A stretch of 64,000 nucleotides of DNA from Bordetella bronchialis (lineage in GTDB: Bacteria > Pseudomonadota > Gammaproteobacteria > Burkholderiales > Burkholderiaceae_B): positions 4,340,001-4,404,000 of the forward strand of contig NZ_CP016170.1 of assembly GCF_001676705.1 (NCBI RefSeq), in the 5' to 3' direction. Below the pieces are notes generated by a model, which searched no databases, had not been told where the DNA came from, and worked only from the letters and a program-made list of their open reading frames with translations. Shown piece after piece: positions 10,217 through 21,636 of the stretch. Position 1 is the first letter of the stretch. Each line of letters starts with the position of its first letter. The position numbers were made by a program, and so were the translations under genes.

Positions 10217-11002
10217 CTAGGGCTGGTCCGGCCCGCCGCCCCGCACGCGGTTGCGCTGCCAGCGGCGCGCGCGGTTCCAGCGCCAGGCCAGGATGAACCA
10301 GCCGGAAATGCCGTAGATGACGAAGAGCCCGAACAGCACCACGGGCGGATCGCTGGATACGAAAACAAAGGCCGCCACCACCAGCAGGATGACCCAGAAC
10401 GGCACGCTGCGGCCCAGGGCAAAACTCTTGCCGCTGTAGAACGGCGCATTGGTGACCATCGCGACCCCGGCATACATGGTGACGCAAAAGGCCGTCCACG
10501 CCATGAAAGAATCATGGATGGGCAGCTTGTTGTCCACCGCCAGCCAGACGTAGCCCGCCACCAGCGCGGCCGCCGAGGGACTGGGCAGGCCCTGGAAGAA
10601 GCGCTTGTCGACGACGCCGATATTGGTGTTGAACCGCGCCAGGCGCAGCGCGGCCCCGGCGACGTACACGAACGCCGCCAGCCACCCCCAGCGCCCCAGT
10701 TCGTTGAGCATCCATTCGTACATGACCAGCGCCGGCGCCACGCCGAAGGAAGTCATGTCCGACAGCGAGTCGTACTGCTCGCCGAAAGCCGACTGCGTGT
10801 TGGTCAGGCGCGCGACCCGCCCGTCCATGCCATCCAGCACCATGGCGGTGAAGATGGCGATGGCGGCGGCCTCGAACTGGTTGTTCATGGCCTGCACCAC
10901 GGCATAGAAGCCGGCGAACAAGGCCGCGGTCGTGAACGCATTGGGCAGCAGGTAGATGCTGCGGTGGCGGTTCTCGGGATCGCGCATCGACAGTTTAGGC
11001 AT
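10217..11002 (-). CDS. pssA: CDP-diacylglycerol-serine O-phosphatidyltransferase
   Basis: Integral membrane enzyme making phosphatidylserine from CDP-diacylglycerol and serine. The CDP-alcohol phosphotransferase signature DG-x2-AR-x8-G-x3-D-x3-D is complete within [19 protein letters not shown] and the following SLSD. About seven hydrophobic segments follow. The start is placed at ATG 11002 (MPKLSMRD), overlapping the psd stop; an ATG at 11011 is equally possible. A much longer in-frame extension inside psd was rejected. Psd just upstream decarboxylates its product, so the pair makes phosphatidylethanolamine. Confidence 0.95.
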   Translation of the reverse strand: MPKLSMRDPENRHRSIYLLPNAFTTAALFAGFYAVVQAMNNQFEAAAIAIFTAMVLDGMDGRVARLTNTQSAFGEQYDSLSDMTSFGVAPALVMYEWMLNELGRWGWLAAFVYVAGAALRLARFNTNIGVVDKRFFQGLPSPSAAALVAGYVWLAVDNKLPIHDSFMAWTAFCVTMYAGVAMVTNAPFYSGKSFALGRSVPFWVILLVVAAFVFVSSDPPVVLFGLFVIYGISGWFILAWRWNRARRWQRNRVRGGGPDQP

Positions 11003-11666
11003 GGCTCGCATCGTCAGTGGCAGGCAGGTCCGCCAGCACGGAGCTGGTCGCGCTGACCTTGTCGCCCAGCGCGACCCGCGGCCGGGCGGCCGGCGGCAGG
11101 TATACATCCACGCGCGACCCGAAACGGATGAATCCGTAGCGCTGGCCGCGCACCAGCGTGTCGTTCTTCTTTGCGTAGCAAAGTATGCGCTTGGCGACCA
11201 GCCCGGCCACCTGCACCGCGGTGACCAGCTGGCCCGAGGGCGTACGCAGCACCATGGCATTGCGCTCGTTTTCCAGCGAGGCCTTGTCCAGCGCCGCATT
11301 GAAAAACTTGCCCGGGAAATACTGGACGTCCATGACCTGGCCGTTGACCGGCGCGCGGTTGGAGTGGACGTTGAACACGTTCATGAACACGCTGATCTTC
11401 AGCGCGTCGCGGTCCGCGTACGGATCCCGCACCGTTTCCACCGCGACCACGCGGCCATCCGCGGGCGACAGCACCGCCTGGGGCGAGTCGGGCGCCATGC
11501 GCGGCGGGTCCCGGAAAAACTGCAGGACGAACAGCGCGATGATCCAGAAGATGATGGACACGGCGGGGGACCAGAGCGTGACCAGTAGCGCCACGACCAC
11601 CGCCCCGGCAAGGAACGGCCAGCCCTCGCGGGCGATGATGGGATGGGGATAAGGGGGTTTATTCAT
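10995..11666 (-). CDS. psd: Phosphatidylserine decarboxylase proenzyme
   Basis: Membrane-associated pyruvoyl enzyme converting phosphatidylserine to phosphatidylethanolamine. At 223 residues it belongs to the short type. The segment [12 protein letters not shown] contains the Gly-Ser self-cleavage site that generates the pyruvoyl group. The N-terminus has hydrophobic segments ([17 protein letters not shown] and [15 protein letters not shown]). The gene precedes and slightly overlaps pssA, giving a two-gene phospholipid operon. It begins about 190 bp after the ilvC stop, with the ilvC terminator between them. Confidence 0.95.
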   Translation of the reverse strand: MNKPPYPHPIIAREGWPFLAGAVVVALLVTLWSPAVSIIFWIIALFVLQFFRDPPRMAPDSPQAVLSPADGRVVAVETVRDPYADRDALKISVFMNVFNVHSNRAPVNGQVMDVQYFPGKFFNAALDKASLENERNAMVLRTPSGQLVTAVQVAGLVAKRILCYAKKNDTLVRGQRYGFIRFGSRVDVYLPPAARPRVALGDKVSATSSVLADLPATDDASHA

Positions 11667-11795
11667 CGTAGGCGAAGGTTAACCGATATGGCCCCGTTTG
11701 TGCCCGGGCGGTAGCGCCCGTCGCTGCGAGTATGCGACAAAAAGACGGCTCGCGCGGGCGCCGCGCGGGGCCGCCGCCGGCCGGCGCCGAGAGGC

Positions 11796-11825
11796 AAAAA
11801 AAGCGGCATGCCGGGGCATGCCGCT
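11796..11825 (-). terminator. Rho-independent terminator of the ilv operon
   Basis: On the minus strand an 11-bp stem AGCGGCATGCC/GGCATGCCGCT with a minimal 2-nt loop is followed by T7. It lies directly after the ilvC stop at 11862. Confidence 0.9.
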
Positions 11826-11861
11826 CGCGCAAGTCGCATACCCGGCCATGCCGGGCGGCGA

Positions 11862-13437
<1,576 letters not shown>

Positions 13438-13446
13438 GACGCCCCC

Positions 13447-15156
13447 TTACAGATCCTCGGAACCCAGCAGCATTTCGGTCAGGCCGCGGCCGGCCTTGAC
13501 CATCGGCCACACGTTTTCCGTACGGTCCGTAATGAAGTCCAGGAACACCAGGCGGTCCTTGTGCTTCCTGAACGCTTCGCGCAGCGCGGGTTCGACGTCG
13601 GAGGGGCTTTCGATGCGCAGGCCGACGTGGCCGTAGGCTTCGGCGACCTTGACGAAGTCGGGCAGCGAATCCATGTACGACTCGGAATAGCGCGAGCCGT
13701 AGTCGATCTGCTGCCACTGCCGCACCATGCCCAGGAAGCGATTATTCAGGCAGACGATCTTGGGCGTCAGGTGGTACTGATGGCAGGTCGACAGCTCCTG
13801 GATGTTCATCTGGATGGAGGCCTCGCCCGTGATGACCGCCACGTCGGCGCCGGGATTGGCCATCTGCACGCCCATGGCGTACGGCAGGCCCACGCCCATG
13901 GTGCCCAGGCCGCCGGAGTTGATCCAGCGGCGCGGCTGTCCGAAGCGGTAGTACTGCGCGGCCCACATTTGGTGCTGGCCCACGTCGGAAGTCACGAAGG
14001 CCTTGCCGCCGGTCACTTCCCAGAGTTTCTCGACCACGAATTGCGGCTTGATGACGCTGGTCGAGCCGGCGTACTTCAGGCATTCCTTGCCGCGCCATTC
14101 CCGCACCTGCTGCCACCATTTTTCCAGCGGGGGCGGCTTGACGTCCGCCACGCGCAGTTGCGCCAGCATTTCGATCAGCACGTCCTTGACGTTGCCGACG
14201 ATGGGCACGTCCACGCGCACGCGCTTGGAGATCGAGGACGGATCGATGTCGACGTGGATGATCTTGCGTGGATTCTGCGCGAAATGCTTGGGATTGCCGA
14301 TGACGCGGTCATCGAAGCGCGCGCCGATGGCCAGCAGTACGTCGCAGTGCTGCATCGCCATGTTGGCTTCGTAGGTGCCGTGCATGCCGGGCATGCCCAG
14401 GAAGGCTGGGTGGTCTTCCGGCAAGGCGCCCAGGCCCATCAGCGTGTTCGTGCACGGCGCGCCCAGCAGGTCGACCACCGCGCGCAGTTCGGCGGCGGCG
14501 TCCGAAAGAATGACCCCGCCCCCGGTGTAGATCATGGGACGTTCCGCCGCCAGCAGCATCTGCACGGCCTTCTTGATCTGGCCCTGGTGCCCCTTGTTGA
14601 CCGGCGCGTACGAGCGCATCGTGATCTCGCCCTTGGGCGGCACGTACTTGCACGGGGCCAGCGTGATGTCCTTGGGAATGTCCACCAGCACGGGGCCCGG
14701 ACGGCCGGTGCGCGCGATGTAGAAAGCGCGGCGCAGGGTGTCGGCCAGGTCCTTGACGTCGCGCACCAGGAAGTTGTGCTTGACGCAGGGACGGGTGATC
14801 CCCACCGTGTCGCATTCCTGGAAGGCGTCCTCGCCGATGGCCGCGGTGGGCACTTGCCCGCTGATGATGACCAGCGGGATGGAGTCCATGTACGCGGTGG
14901 CGATGCCGGTCACGGCATTGGTGACGCCCGGCCCGCTGGTGACGATGCAAACGCCCACCTTGTTCGACGAGCGCGAATAGGCATCGGCGGCATGCACGGC
15001 GGCCTGCTCGTGGCGCACCAGGATGTGCTGGAATTTGTCCTGCTTGAAGATTGCGTCGTAGATGTAGAGCACCGCGCCGCCAGGGTAGCCGAAGACGTGT
15101 TCCACGCCCTCATCGGCCAGGCAGCGCACGACGATGTCGGCGCCATTGAGTTCCAT
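13447..15156 (-). CDS. ilvB: Acetolactate synthase large (catalytic) subunit
   Basis: ThDP-dependent enzyme condensing pyruvate with pyruvate or 2-oxobutyrate. It is 569 residues, starting MELNGADIVVRCL at 15156 with AAGGA upstream; an upstream in-frame extension to 15258 was rejected. The catalytic Glu50 sits in RHEQAA. The ThDP pyrophosphate/Mg2+ motif reads VITGEASIQMN, with GE where many homologues have GD, and continues with NNRFLGMVRQW. It is first in the operon with the small subunit and ilvC. The gene could equally be called ilvI. The 535 bp upstream should hold its promoter; I saw no leader peptide rich in Ile, Val or Leu codons. Confidence 0.97.
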   Translation of the reverse strand: MELNGADIVVRCLADEGVEHVFGYPGGAVLYIYDAIFKQDKFQHILVRHEQAAVHAADAYSRSSNKVGVCIVTSGPGVTNAVTGIATAYMDSIPLVIISGQVPTAAIGEDAFQECDTVGITRPCVKHNFLVRDVKDLADTLRRAFYIARTGRPGPVLVDIPKDITLAPCKYVPPKGEITMRSYAPVNKGHQGQIKKAVQMLLAAERPMIYTGGGVILSDAAAELRAVVDLLGAPCTNTLMGLGALPEDHPAFLGMPGMHGTYEANMAMQHCDVLLAIGARFDDRVIGNPKHFAQNPRKIIHVDIDPSSISKRVRVDVPIVGNVKDVLIEMLAQLRVADVKPPPLEKWWQQVREWRGKECLKYAGSTSVIKPQFVVEKLWEVTGGKAFVTSDVGQHQMWAAQYYRFGQPRRWINSGGLGTMGVGLPYAMGVQMANPGADVAVITGEASIQMNIQELSTCHQYHLTPKIVCLNNRFLGMVRQWQQIDYGSRYSESYMDSLPDFVKVAEAYGHVGLRIESPSDVEPALREAFRKHKDRLVFLDFITDRTENVWPMVKAGRGLTEMLLGSEDL

Positions 15157-15691
15157 ATTGTCTTTCCTTTCATTGTTCCGGCCTGCGGTCAGGAGTGCGG
15201 TGCCCCCATACCCGGTGGATATGGCGGCTGCGGAACCCGATACCGGCCCCGGCAACACGACCCGGCGCTTCGCGATTCACGGAACCGCTCCACCCGGATG
15301 CCTTGCCGACCCGGCACGCGTCCATCCAGCACGCAGTGCATGCGCCCCCATGGGCGCCGGAGATCGAATGGAAGCCTTTGACTACGCGCTTGTGGCACGG
15401 CCAATGGCAGGGTACTGCTGGCGCATTGAAACCGGTCGGTAGACCGGGAAACTGGCAAACCATCGCCACCGCCCCTGGATGACGGGACGGCGGGAAGCAG
15501 TGAATTTACCGTGTTTAAGGGTTTACTAGCAAATCAGACTGACTTACGGAACCTGGCGGCATTCCACGCGTCGGTTCCGCGCGACACCGGCGCCCCCGCC
15601 CGGCCGCCGCCGGACGCCGATCCCGGCAAATAATCGGGGACTCTCTATACTTGCCACCTATCCCGTCCCCATACGCCCCAAGCCGCCACCC
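15157..15691. other. Divergent intergenic region, ilv operon / FUSC gene
   Basis: 535 bp between the start of ilvB (minus) and the FUSC-family gene (plus). It must contain divergent promoters. The AT-richer stretch around 15500-15545 is a plausible promoter zone. No convincing ORF, leader peptide or intrinsic terminator was seen. Confidence 0.5.
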
Positions 15692-17908
15692 ATGGACTTG
15701 CGCATCGCGAACCTCCGCCGCTTCATCTACAGCCATTACTTTTTCGGGGGCGTGCGTCAAGGGGTCGGGATGCTGCTGCCCGTCCTGGTCCTGGGAGTGC
15801 TGTTCGGCCAGTACGCCCTGGGCCTGGTCGCCACCTTCGGCGCCCAATGCGTGGCCATCATCGACCAGCCCGGCGGGCCCCAGCAGCACCGCACCAACGA
15901 AATGCTGGGCGGCGCGCTGCTGGCCACCCTGACGGTCTGCATCACCGGTTTCGCCTCCACCGACCGGCTGGCGCTCTGGCTGGCGGTCATCGCGCAGTGC
16001 TTTTTCTATTCCCTGTTCACCGTCTTCGGCAAGCGCGGCGGGCTGATCGGCTTTGCCGGCCTGCTGGTCATGGCCCTGACCATGCATTCCCCCCTGCCGG
16101 CCAACCAGGTGCTGGTGCATGCGGCGGTCACGCTGGGCGGCGCCCTGTTCTACCTGGCGTTCAGCGTGGGCTTCAGCCGCCTGTTCTGGCTGCGCGAGGA
16201 ACAGCAGGCCATGTCGGTGGCGCTGTTCGCCACCGCCGACTACGTCGCCGCCCGCGCCTCGTTCTACGACGAGGGCGAAGACCTGGAGGACTCCTACCGC
16301 ACGCTGATCCTGCGGCAATCCGCCATGACGGAAAAACACCAGGCCGCGCGCGACGTGGTGCTGCGCGCCCTGCCCCGCGGCAAGGGCTGGGGCGACGCCC
16401 GCCGCGTGATGATCTTCAATATGTTCGTCGATATGCTGCAGTTGGTGGACACGCTGTTCGCCACCCATACCGACTATGCCGCCCTGCGGCGCGCACTGAC
16501 GGGCAACGACGTGCTGGTCTTCATGCGCGACTCCCTGCTGAAGATGTCGCTGAACCTGGAGCGCATCGCGCTGAGCATTTCCCAGGGGCGCCCGGTACGC
16601 CGCCGCACCAGCATCAAGGCCGAACTGCGCGCCATCGAATATGAAATCGACCAGCTCAAGCAGCACGGCCTGAACGAACGCGAACCGGAAATCCTGGCCC
16701 TGGTGATCCAGATCCAGCGCCGCCTGCGCAATGCGTCCCGCATCGTCGAACGCCTGGCCGACCACACCCAGGGCCGGCCCGACGCCAAGCCCACCAGCGC
16801 CCTGCGCATCGACAAGTCGCTGACCCGCTTCATGACGCGCCAGGAATTCCGGCTGGGCATGATCACCAGCAATCTGCGCATGGATTCGCCCAATTTCCGC
16901 TACGCGTTGCGCGTCACCCTGGCGGCGGCGCTGGCCATGACGGTCAGCGAGTTCTGGGTGTCGGAGACGTTCTCCGCGCATAACTACTGGATCATGCTGA
17001 CCATCGTCATCATCATGAAGCCCGGCTTCGCACTGACGCGGCAGCGCAACGGCTGGCGGCTGACCGGCACGCTGATCGGCTGCGTCATGGCCCTGATCCT
17101 GCTGAACGTGACCAACAACCCGGAGATCCTGTTCATCAGCCTGCTGGCCGCCTGCATCATGGGCAATAGCCTGGTGCAGCTGAACTACATGGCCAGCGCC
17201 ATCTTCAACACCCTGTTCGTGGTGCTGGTCTTTCACTTCGTATCGCCCGGCACGGTGTCGATGAACGTGATCGGCGAACGCGCCCTGGATACGCTGATCG
17301 GCTGCGCGCTGTCGCTGGCATGCAGCTACGCCTTTCCCTGGTGGGAGGCGCGCTACCTGCCGCCGCTGGCGCGCGCCGCGATCCGGGCCAACCGCGAGTA
17401 TCTGCGCGCCGGCCTGCAATACGCCGGCGTCATGCGCGAAAAACAGGCGCGCCGCGAAACGCCCGACCAGGCCCAGGGCCCGGTTCCGGAGCCGGCCCCC
17501 ACGCAGGCCGAGATCGACGCCGACCTGAACTGGCGACTGGCACGCAAGAACGTGCACATCGCCTTCAGCAACTTCGCCGAGGCCTTCTACCGCATGATGG
17601 CCGAACCGCAATCCCGCCAGCAGTATGTGCCGGAGATGAACAACCTGCTTATCCAGAACCACGTGCTGGCATCGCAGACCACGGCCGCAGTGCCGACGCT
17701 GGCCACCCTGGCCCAGGAGCCGCCGGCCTCCGTGAAGGAGACGCTGGAGGACGTCATCGTGATGCTGGATCCGGCGCATCCGCCCGTGCCCCCGCTACCG
17801 GAGCAGGTCGACACGCAGGGCGAACTGGCGTCCCTGGCCTATCCGCTGAAACTCATGGTTCGGGCCGGCCAGATGATCCGCCAGGAAAGCGCGGCGCTGG
17901 ACGGCTGA
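15692..17908 (+). CDS. FUSC-family inner membrane protein (YccS/YhfK-like)
   Basis: A 738-residue protein with two hydrophobic bundles, about residues 20-165 and 405-550, each of about six segments, separated and followed by soluble helical regions. This is the duplicated layout of FUSC/aromatic-acid-exporter-like proteins (PF13515 type). Characteristic text in the second bundle is NYWIMLTIVIIMKPGFALTRQRN, which matches the FUSC core. The family is linked to fusaric acid or aromatic acid efflux, but the substrate here is unknown. No membrane fusion partner is adjacent, which favours the YccS-like subgroup over the AaeB/PET exporter type. Confidence 0.8.
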   Translation: MDLRIANLRRFIYSHYFFGGVRQGVGMLLPVLVLGVLFGQYALGLVATFGAQCVAIIDQPGGPQQHRTNEMLGGALLATLTVCITGFASTDRLALWLAVIAQCFFYSLFTVFGKRGGLIGFAGLLVMALTMHSPLPANQVLVHAAVTLGGALFYLAFSVGFSRLFWLREEQQAMSVALFATADYVAARASFYDEGEDLEDSYRTLILRQSAMTEKHQAARDVVLRALPRGKGWGDARRVMIFNMFVDMLQLVDTLFATHTDYAALRRALTGNDVLVFMRDSLLKMSLNLERIALSISQGRPVRRRTSIKAELRAIEYEIDQLKQHGLNEREPEILALVIQIQRRLRNASRIVERLADHTQGRPDAKPTSALRIDKSLTRFMTRQEFRLGMITSNLRMDSPNFRYALRVTLAAALAMTVSEFWVSETFSAHNYWIMLTIVIIMKPGFALTRQRNGWRLTGTLIGCVMALILLNVTNNPEILFISLLAACIMGNSLVQLNYMASAIFNTLFVVLVFHFVSPGTVSMNVIGERALDTLIGCALSLACSYAFPWWEARYLPPLARAAIRANREYLRAGLQYAGVMREKQARRETPDQAQGPVPEPAPTQAEIDADLNWRLARKNVHIAFSNFAEAFYRMMAEPQSRQQYVPEMNNLLIQNHVLASQTTAAVPTLATLAQEPPASVKETLEDVIVMLDPAHPPVPPLPEQVDTQGELASLAYPLKLMVRAGQMIRQESAALDG

Positions 17909-17972
17909 ACAGACAGCACCGCCGCGGCGCGCCGGCCGCCGGCAGGCCGGCCGTCAACGCGCGCCGCGCCGA

Positions 17973-18746
17973 TCACGCCTGCTTGCGGCGGAACACCAGC
18001 TTGTCGGGCGTCGATACCGAGGCATCGTAGGCATAGCCTTCGCTGTCGAAGGCCTGGAGCTTTTCCGGCGTGGCGATCTTGTGCTGGATGGCGTAGCGCG
18101 CCATCAGGCCGCGCGCCCGCTTGGCGCTGAAACTGATGATCTTGTAGGCGCCGTTCTTCCACTCCTGGAAGACGCACTGCACCACGCGCGCCTTCAGCGC
18201 CTTCAGGTCGACCGACTTGAAATATTCCTCCGACGCCAGATTGACGACGATGGGTTTCTTGACGCCCTCCAGCCGTTCGTTCAGGTATTCGGCGATATCG
18301 GCGCCCCAGAACTCGTACAGGTTCTTGCCGCGCGGGGTTTCCAGGCGGGTGCCCATCTCCAGCCGGTAGGGCTGCATCAGGTCCAACGGACGCAGCACGC
18401 CATACAGGCCGCTCAGGATGGCGATATGGTCCTGGGCCCATTGCAGCTGCGGCTGGGTCAGCGTGGGCGCCTGCAGGCCTTCGTACACATCGCCATTGAA
18501 GGCCAGGATGGCGGGACGCGCGTTTTCCTGGGTGAACTTGGGCTTCCATGCGCCGTAGCGCCGCACATTGAGTTCGGCCAGGGCCGGGCTCAGGTCCATG
18601 AGCTCGGCGATATCCTCGGCGCTTTTCTTCTTCAGCACCTTGATCAGCGCCGCCGCGTGGTCGACGAAAAGCGGCTGCGTGTGCAGATCAGTGCCCAGCG
18701 GAGAGTCGTAATCCAGCTTCTTGGCGGGAGACAGCAGGAACAGCAT
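17973..18746 (-). CDS. yaaA: Peroxide stress protein YaaA
   Basis: Cytoplasmic protein of the YaaA (DUF328) family, which limits intracellular free iron and DNA damage during peroxide stress in E. coli. The 257-residue length is normal. The start MLFLLSPAKKLDY and internal GDVYEGLQA, LSGLYGVLRPLDLMQPYRLEMG and SAKRARGLMARY are hallmark segments. It lies 44 bp after the hydroxybutyrate dehydrogenase gene, possibly in one transcript with it. Confidence 0.95.
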   Translation of the reverse strand: MLFLLSPAKKLDYDSPLGTDLHTQPLFVDHAAALIKVLKKKSAEDIAELMDLSPALAELNVRRYGAWKPKFTQENARPAILAFNGDVYEGLQAPTLTQPQLQWAQDHIAILSGLYGVLRPLDLMQPYRLEMGTRLETPRGKNLYEFWGADIAEYLNERLEGVKKPIVVNLASEEYFKSVDLKALKARVVQCVFQEWKNGAYKIISFSAKRARGLMARYAIQHKIATPEKLQAFDSEGYAYDASVSTPDKLVFRRKQA

Positions 18747-18790
18747 GTTGGGGATTTTCCTCGTTCAAATAATCGGTGCGGCCGCCGCGG

Positions 18791-19573
18791 TCAGCGCGAC
18801 GTCCAGCCGCCGTCCACGGAGATCGATGTGCCGGTGACCTGTTCGGCCGCCGGCGAGCAGAGGTAGACGGCGGTGCCGCCCAGTTGCTCGGGCGTGACGA
18901 ACTGCAGCGAGGGCTGCTTTTCGCCCAGCAGTTCGCGGGCCGCGGTTTCCTGGTCCACGCCCTCGCGGGCGGCGATGGCGGTGATCTGCTTTTCCACCAG
19001 GGCGGTGCGGACCCAGCCCGGGCAGATGGCGTTGGCCGTGATGCCCAGCCCGGCCGTCTCCAGCGCCGTCACCTTGGTCAGCCCCACCACCCCATGCTTG
19101 GCGGCGACATAGGCCGACTTGCTGGCCGATCCCACCAGCCCATGCGCGGACGCGATATTGATGATGCGCCCCCACTGCTGCTTCTTCATATGGGGCAGCG
19201 CGGCGGCGGTACCGTGAAAAACCGCGGAAAGATTCAGGGCGATGATGGCATCCCATTTTTCCGGCGGGAAGTTTTCGATCAGGTCGGTGTGCTGGATACC
19301 GGCGTTGTTCACCAGGATATCCACCCGCCCCAGGGCCGCGACGGTGTTTTCCACCAACTGCCGCACCGCGGGGCCCTTGGACAGGTCCGCCCCGTCGTAG
19401 ACGGCCTTGACGCCATGGGCCAGGGCCAGTCCCGCCCGGGTTTTCTCGATCTCCGCCGCGTCGCCAAACCCGTTCAGGACGATGTCGGCGCCCTGGGCCG
19501 CCAGCGCGGTGGCGATCCCCAGGCCGATACCGCTGGTTGATCCGGTAACGATGGCGACTTTTCCTTTCAGCAT
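18791..19573 (-). CDS. 3-hydroxybutyrate dehydrogenase
   Basis: NAD-dependent short-chain dehydrogenase interconverting 3-hydroxybutyrate and acetoacetate, used in poly-hydroxybutyrate and ketone-body turnover. It has 260 residues. The classical SDR pattern is complete: TGSTSGIG at 10-17, NNAG at 89-92, Ser142, and Tyr155-x3-Lys159 in YVAAK. The bacterial 3-hydroxybutyrate dehydrogenase features SAHGLVGSASKSAYVAAKHG and LVEKQI are present, which separates it from FabG-type reductases. Its neighbours are yaaA downstream and an antiporter gene 78 bp upstream, all on the minus strand. Confidence 0.9.
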   Translation of the reverse strand: MLKGKVAIVTGSTSGIGLGIATALAAQGADIVLNGFGDAAEIEKTRAGLALAHGVKAVYDGADLSKGPAVRQLVENTVAALGRVDILVNNAGIQHTDLIENFPPEKWDAIIALNLSAVFHGTAAALPHMKKQQWGRIINIASAHGLVGSASKSAYVAAKHGVVGLTKVTALETAGLGITANAICPGWVRTALVEKQITAIAAREGVDQETAARELLGEKQPSLQFVTPEQLGGTAVYLCSPAAEQVTGTSISVDGGWTSR

Positions 19574-19651
19574 GGGGATTCTCCTTTCCGGTAGGGACCG
19601 AGGGTGGCTGGATGGCGGTGGCGGATGGCCGGCCGGCGTACAGGCGCCCGA

Positions 19652-20809
19652 TCAGGGTGCCCAGGGAGTGTAGCCTTCCCCGCGCCTGGGCTGCATCCGT
19701 TCGACGAGTTTGATCAGCACGGGGACCACCGCCATGGAAATGGCCACCACCACGGAGATCAGGTCCCGGTGCGCGGCACTGAGCAGGCCGTTGTCCCAGG
19801 CTTCGTTGAACAGCGCGAAACCGAACTCCCCGCCCTGCGCCAGGGCCATGGCAAAGGGCAGCCGATGGTAGGAAGGCAGCCCCGCCATGCGGGCGATGCC
19901 GTAAAGGATCGCCCCCTTGACCAGCAGCAGCGCGGTGACGCTGAAGGTGACGAAGCGCCAGTGTTCGCGCACCACGTCCAGGTCGGCCGACATCCCGACG
20001 CCCAGGAAGAACAGCCCCAGCAGCAGCCCCTTGAAGGGCTCGATGGAGGTCTCCATCGACTCGCGGTATCTGGACTTGGCCAGCAGCACGCCCACCAGGA
20101 AGCCGCCCAGGCCGGCGGACAGCCCGGCATGGTCGAACAACTGGGCCGAACCGATCACCACCAATAGCGTCGCGGCGGTGAACAGCTCCTTCAATTGGGC
20201 ACGTTCGGCCCAGCTGATGACGCGCAACCGGTAGCAGACCAGCACCACGGCCACCGCCACCAGGGACGATACGAAGGAAGGCGCACGCGTACCGCCGCCC
20301 CCGATGATGCCCAGCGCGATCAGGATGGGAATGGCGGCCATGTCCTGCAGCAACAGCACGCCCAGCGCCGTGCGGCCCATCGGCGTCCGGGTCAGCTGGC
20401 GCTCGTCCAGCAGCCGCATGGCCACCGCCGTGGAGGACAAGGCCAGCGCCGTCCCGCAGACGATGGCGCCGGTCCACGACATATCGATCAGGTGCCGCAG
20501 CCCCAGCCCCATCAGCGCGGCCAGCACGCCGGCGCAGGACACCATCTGCAGAAGGCCGACGCCGAACACTTCCCGGCGCATGCCCCACAGGCGGGACGGC
20601 GCCAGTTCCAGGCCGATGACGAACAGCATCATCACCACGCCCCACTGCGAGATTCCGGTAATCGCCGGGACGTCCGTGACCAGCCGCAGTCCGGACGGCC
20701 CGATCAGGATGCCCGCCAGCAGGTAGCCGGGAATCGTGCCCAAGCCGAGCAACTGCGTCAGCGGCACGCAGATCACGGCGGAAAGCAGGAGGATAACGAC
20801 GAGGTCCAT
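19652..20809 (-). CDS. CPA2-type cation/proton antiporter (KefB-like, membrane domain only)
   Basis: Integral membrane protein of 385 residues from the start MDLVVILLLSA at 20809; longer upstream frames were rejected. About 11-12 hydrophobic segments are visible. Family landmarks are LGTIPGYLLAGILIGPSGL near the N-terminus, GLELAPSRLWGMRR, and ALALSSTAVAMRLL. The C-terminal TrkA-N nucleotide-binding domain of full KefB/KefC is absent, and the protein stops soon after the last helix. A Na+ or K+/H+ exchange role is inferred from the family. Confidence 0.85.
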   Translation of the reverse strand: MDLVVILLLSAVICVPLTQLLGLGTIPGYLLAGILIGPSGLRLVTDVPAITGISQWGVVMMLFVIGLELAPSRLWGMRREVFGVGLLQMVSCAGVLAALMGLGLRHLIDMSWTGAIVCGTALALSSTAVAMRLLDERQLTRTPMGRTALGVLLLQDMAAIPILIALGIIGGGGTRAPSFVSSLVAVAVVLVCYRLRVISWAERAQLKELFTAATLLVVIGSAQLFDHAGLSAGLGGFLVGVLLAKSRYRESMETSIEPFKGLLLGLFFLGVGMSADLDVVREHWRFVTFSVTALLLVKGAILYGIARMAGLPSYHRLPFAMALAQGGEFGFALFNEAWDNGLLSAAHRDLISVVVAISMAVVPVLIKLVERMQPRRGEGYTPWAP

Positions 20810-21200
20810 GGTCGCCCGGGTCCGAGAGAACACGCATTCTGACAAAAAATTACGGCGCCTGGGGCGGTGGCTGGGTGCCCGGGGCCGACGGTTCTCCCGA
20901 ACAGGGCGGCTGGCCGGCGGCGCATGCATGTTCCTCGCTGACCGTGGCCGGCGGAAGGGCGGGGACCATCCGCCGGGTAGCGGCTCGGTGGTGGCTGGCC
21001 GCGGCCCACACACAAAGCCTTCGATTGCTGGTAGAATAGCGGGCTTTGCTGCTCACCAGACATATTCTGTTCGGTATGGTCCGGAGAGCAACCCGTGGCG
21101 TCTGTTGACCACCCCGCCATCGCCCGGCCAGCGCTCGATGCTCCCCATCGGCGCCGACCCGCCAGCGAGACCAGGGAGCCGCCGCGAGTAGCAACACCCA
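20810..21200. other. Intergenic region upstream of tRNA-Ser
   Basis: 391 bp between the antiporter start and the tRNA. A TAGAAT hexamer at 21032-21037 is a possible -10 element for the tRNA transcript, but no good -35 was seen. No gene is supported; open frames here overlap the tRNA on the wrong strand. Confidence 0.4.
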
Positions 21201-21295
<95 letters not shown>

Positions 21296-21301
21296 CGATG
21301 A

Positions 21302-21334
21302 AAAGCCCTCGATTTTGAATCGAGGGCTTTTTTT
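21302..21334 (+). terminator. Rho-independent terminator of tRNA-Ser
   Basis: A 13-bp stem with core AGCCCTCGATT/AATCGAGGGCT and loop TTG, followed by a T-run, 11 nt after the tRNA. Confidence 0.95.
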
Positions 21335-21636
21335 CTGATCCTCCACTGTGGTGCGACCACGGAAGCAGCCCACCTACCGTCCAGACGTTCGATCCGCCGG
21401 AAACTGGAGCGTGCCGCTATTTGCTTCGACAACCGCACGCCGCTCCCACCGTCTGGAAGGGCCGTTGCCTCCTTTTCGGGGAGCATATTGCTCGCAATCG
21501 GGTTGCACTAAAGAGCCGATGTACAGGGATCAGGGTCCGCAATAAATTTACGGTACTTCCCCAAGATGTCTGCACGTCGAAGAATCACCACAAGTGATCA
21601 GCGGTATTTTCGTCCGCTATTCCTGGGAGATCCACC
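21335..21636. other. Intergenic start of the accessory region
   Basis: About 300 bp between the tRNA terminator and the first gene of the envelope cluster. AT content rises towards 21540-21600. It presumably carries the cluster promoter. No integrase fragment or second tRNA 3' end was recognised. Confidence 0.4.

Noticed and set aside
10217-11299. Long upstream extension of pssA
   Set aside because: It runs through psd in a different frame and carries no conserved residues; the CDP-alcohol transferase starts at MPKLSMRD or nearby.
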